64,000 nucleotides of DNA. Source: Pogonophryne albipinna (Eukaryota; Chordata; Actinopteri; Perciformes; Artedidraconidae). Position 1 is the stretch's first letter. Each line of letters begins with the position of its first letter. The DNA lies in contig CM053244.1 of the NCBI GenBank assembly GCA_028583405.1, positions 2,465,607 through 2,529,606 on the forward strand, given 5' to 3'. Shown here one piece after another: positions 63,357 through 64,000 of this stretch. The notes beneath the pieces are model-generated. The model was not told the origin of the DNA and made no database searches. It saw only the letters and a program-made list of their open reading frames with translations. A program made the position numbers and the translations under genes.

Positions 63357-64000
63357 CCTCTTAAGCCCTGAGCCTGTTTTTCAGGTTTCAGGCTCGAAAA
63401 TGCCACTAACACAACAAAGACTATATCTTCACTTCTAAAAGGGGTAAATTAATAATCTTTTCTCTCAAAGTAATGATAAACCTGTGAGTTGGATGTAGAA
63501 GTGTCAGAATCAATATAGATGTTTTTATTTTAAAGTAAATTCAGATGGAACATAGTAAAAACATGTACATTCTAATGTCCGCCTAAAAAAAACCATTACT
63601 TATAGTAAAAACCACCCTTTAATGATGGGTTAGTAGACTAAAAGCTTTAGGAATCCAAACTATAACATATAATAAGTACCCTGTATCAAGATTGATGCAA
63701 AACAAGTGAAATTTGACCTTTTTAGAGAGGTTTAGAAAAATAAAGTCCAGGCGGACTCACCTCTGGGTAATTTGGGAACCATCAGTTCCATTTGAACTTT
63801 TTCACTGTAAAAATCATTTTATTACTTTGAATTTTCACTATAGGTATTCATTCCATCCAAATACAACTGTTGTGAATAAAAATAAAATATAAGAACATAC
63901 TCTGTTATCCTCTTAGGCAAGGCAAGTTTATTTATATAGCACTTATAGGCCCCACGGACCGAAATCGCGTCATTTGCAGGAAACAACGTCTAAGGAACCT
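63357..64000. mobile_element. TTAA-type element, copy C, cut by the window edge
   Basis: TTAA (63,353-63,356) then CCTCTTAAGCCCTGAGCCTG; collinear with copy B from 44,777 to about 45,425, including the AAGTTTATTTATATAGCAC tail. Confidence 0.9.

Overview
This looks like teleost fish nuclear DNA made almost entirely of transposable elements. I found no single-copy host gene, rRNA, tRNA gene or CRISPR array. The fish assignment rests on the repeat mix: Tx1-type L1, L2/Maui-type LINEs, a DIRS-like gag, a retrovirus-like element with a tRNA-Trp-type primer site, hAT/Kolobok/TTAA DNA transposons, a tRNA-derived SINE, and spliced SWIM/YqaJ/PHD and THAP genes of the kind common in fish genomes. No alignment or database search could be run, so family names come from motifs.

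1-7.3 kb holds a minus-strand LINE running off the left edge (endonuclease then reverse transcriptase), an L1-type ORF1 relic, a DIRS-like gag relic and a probable solo LTR. 7.3-30.2 kb is one minus-strand L1 bounded by a 14-bp target-site duplication. Its ORF2 is cut into three pieces by an 8.1-kb retrovirus-like element (17,659-25,747) and a 7.7-kb hAT transposon (8,091-15,751). The hAT transposon holds further nested elements, most of them marked by their own target duplications. 30.2-36.3 kb has tandem repeats, a large inverted repeat split by a TTAA-flanked THAP-encoding (Kolobok-like) element, and TTAA-type MITEs.

36.4-40.9 kb carries a plus-strand transposase-like pseudogene (C2H2 fingers plus a DDE-type core) cut at a TTAA by a 1.64-kb element. 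41.1-44.0 kb is a unit bounded by long inverted repeats, with a THAP exon just inside one end and a spliced SWIM-finger gene reading inward from the other. This is the best candidate for an undescribed mobile system here. 44.5-49.4 kb is a minus-strand gene with SWIM-like, YqaJ-nuclease and PHD-finger parts, interrupted by a second copy of the same TTAA element.

50.5-61.8 kb is a second copy of the retrovirus-like element. It contains a 5'-truncated L2 LINE with an uninterrupted 900-codon endonuclease/RT ORF and a 20-bp target duplication, whose empty site is visible in the first copy, plus a second L2-like fragment. 61.8-64 kb holds a fragment of the 12-kb TTAA repeat, two hAT MITEs and a third copy of the TTAA element running off the right edge.

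The window is best read as a stratigraphy of insertions. Internal duplicates repeatedly supply the uninterrupted version of a site, so many boundaries can be proved from the window alone. Most coding regions are broken; the clearest intact frames are the L2 ORF, the LINE ORF at the left edge, the small THAP ORF at 32.5-33.0 kb and three SWIM-gene exons at 42.1-42.8 kb.
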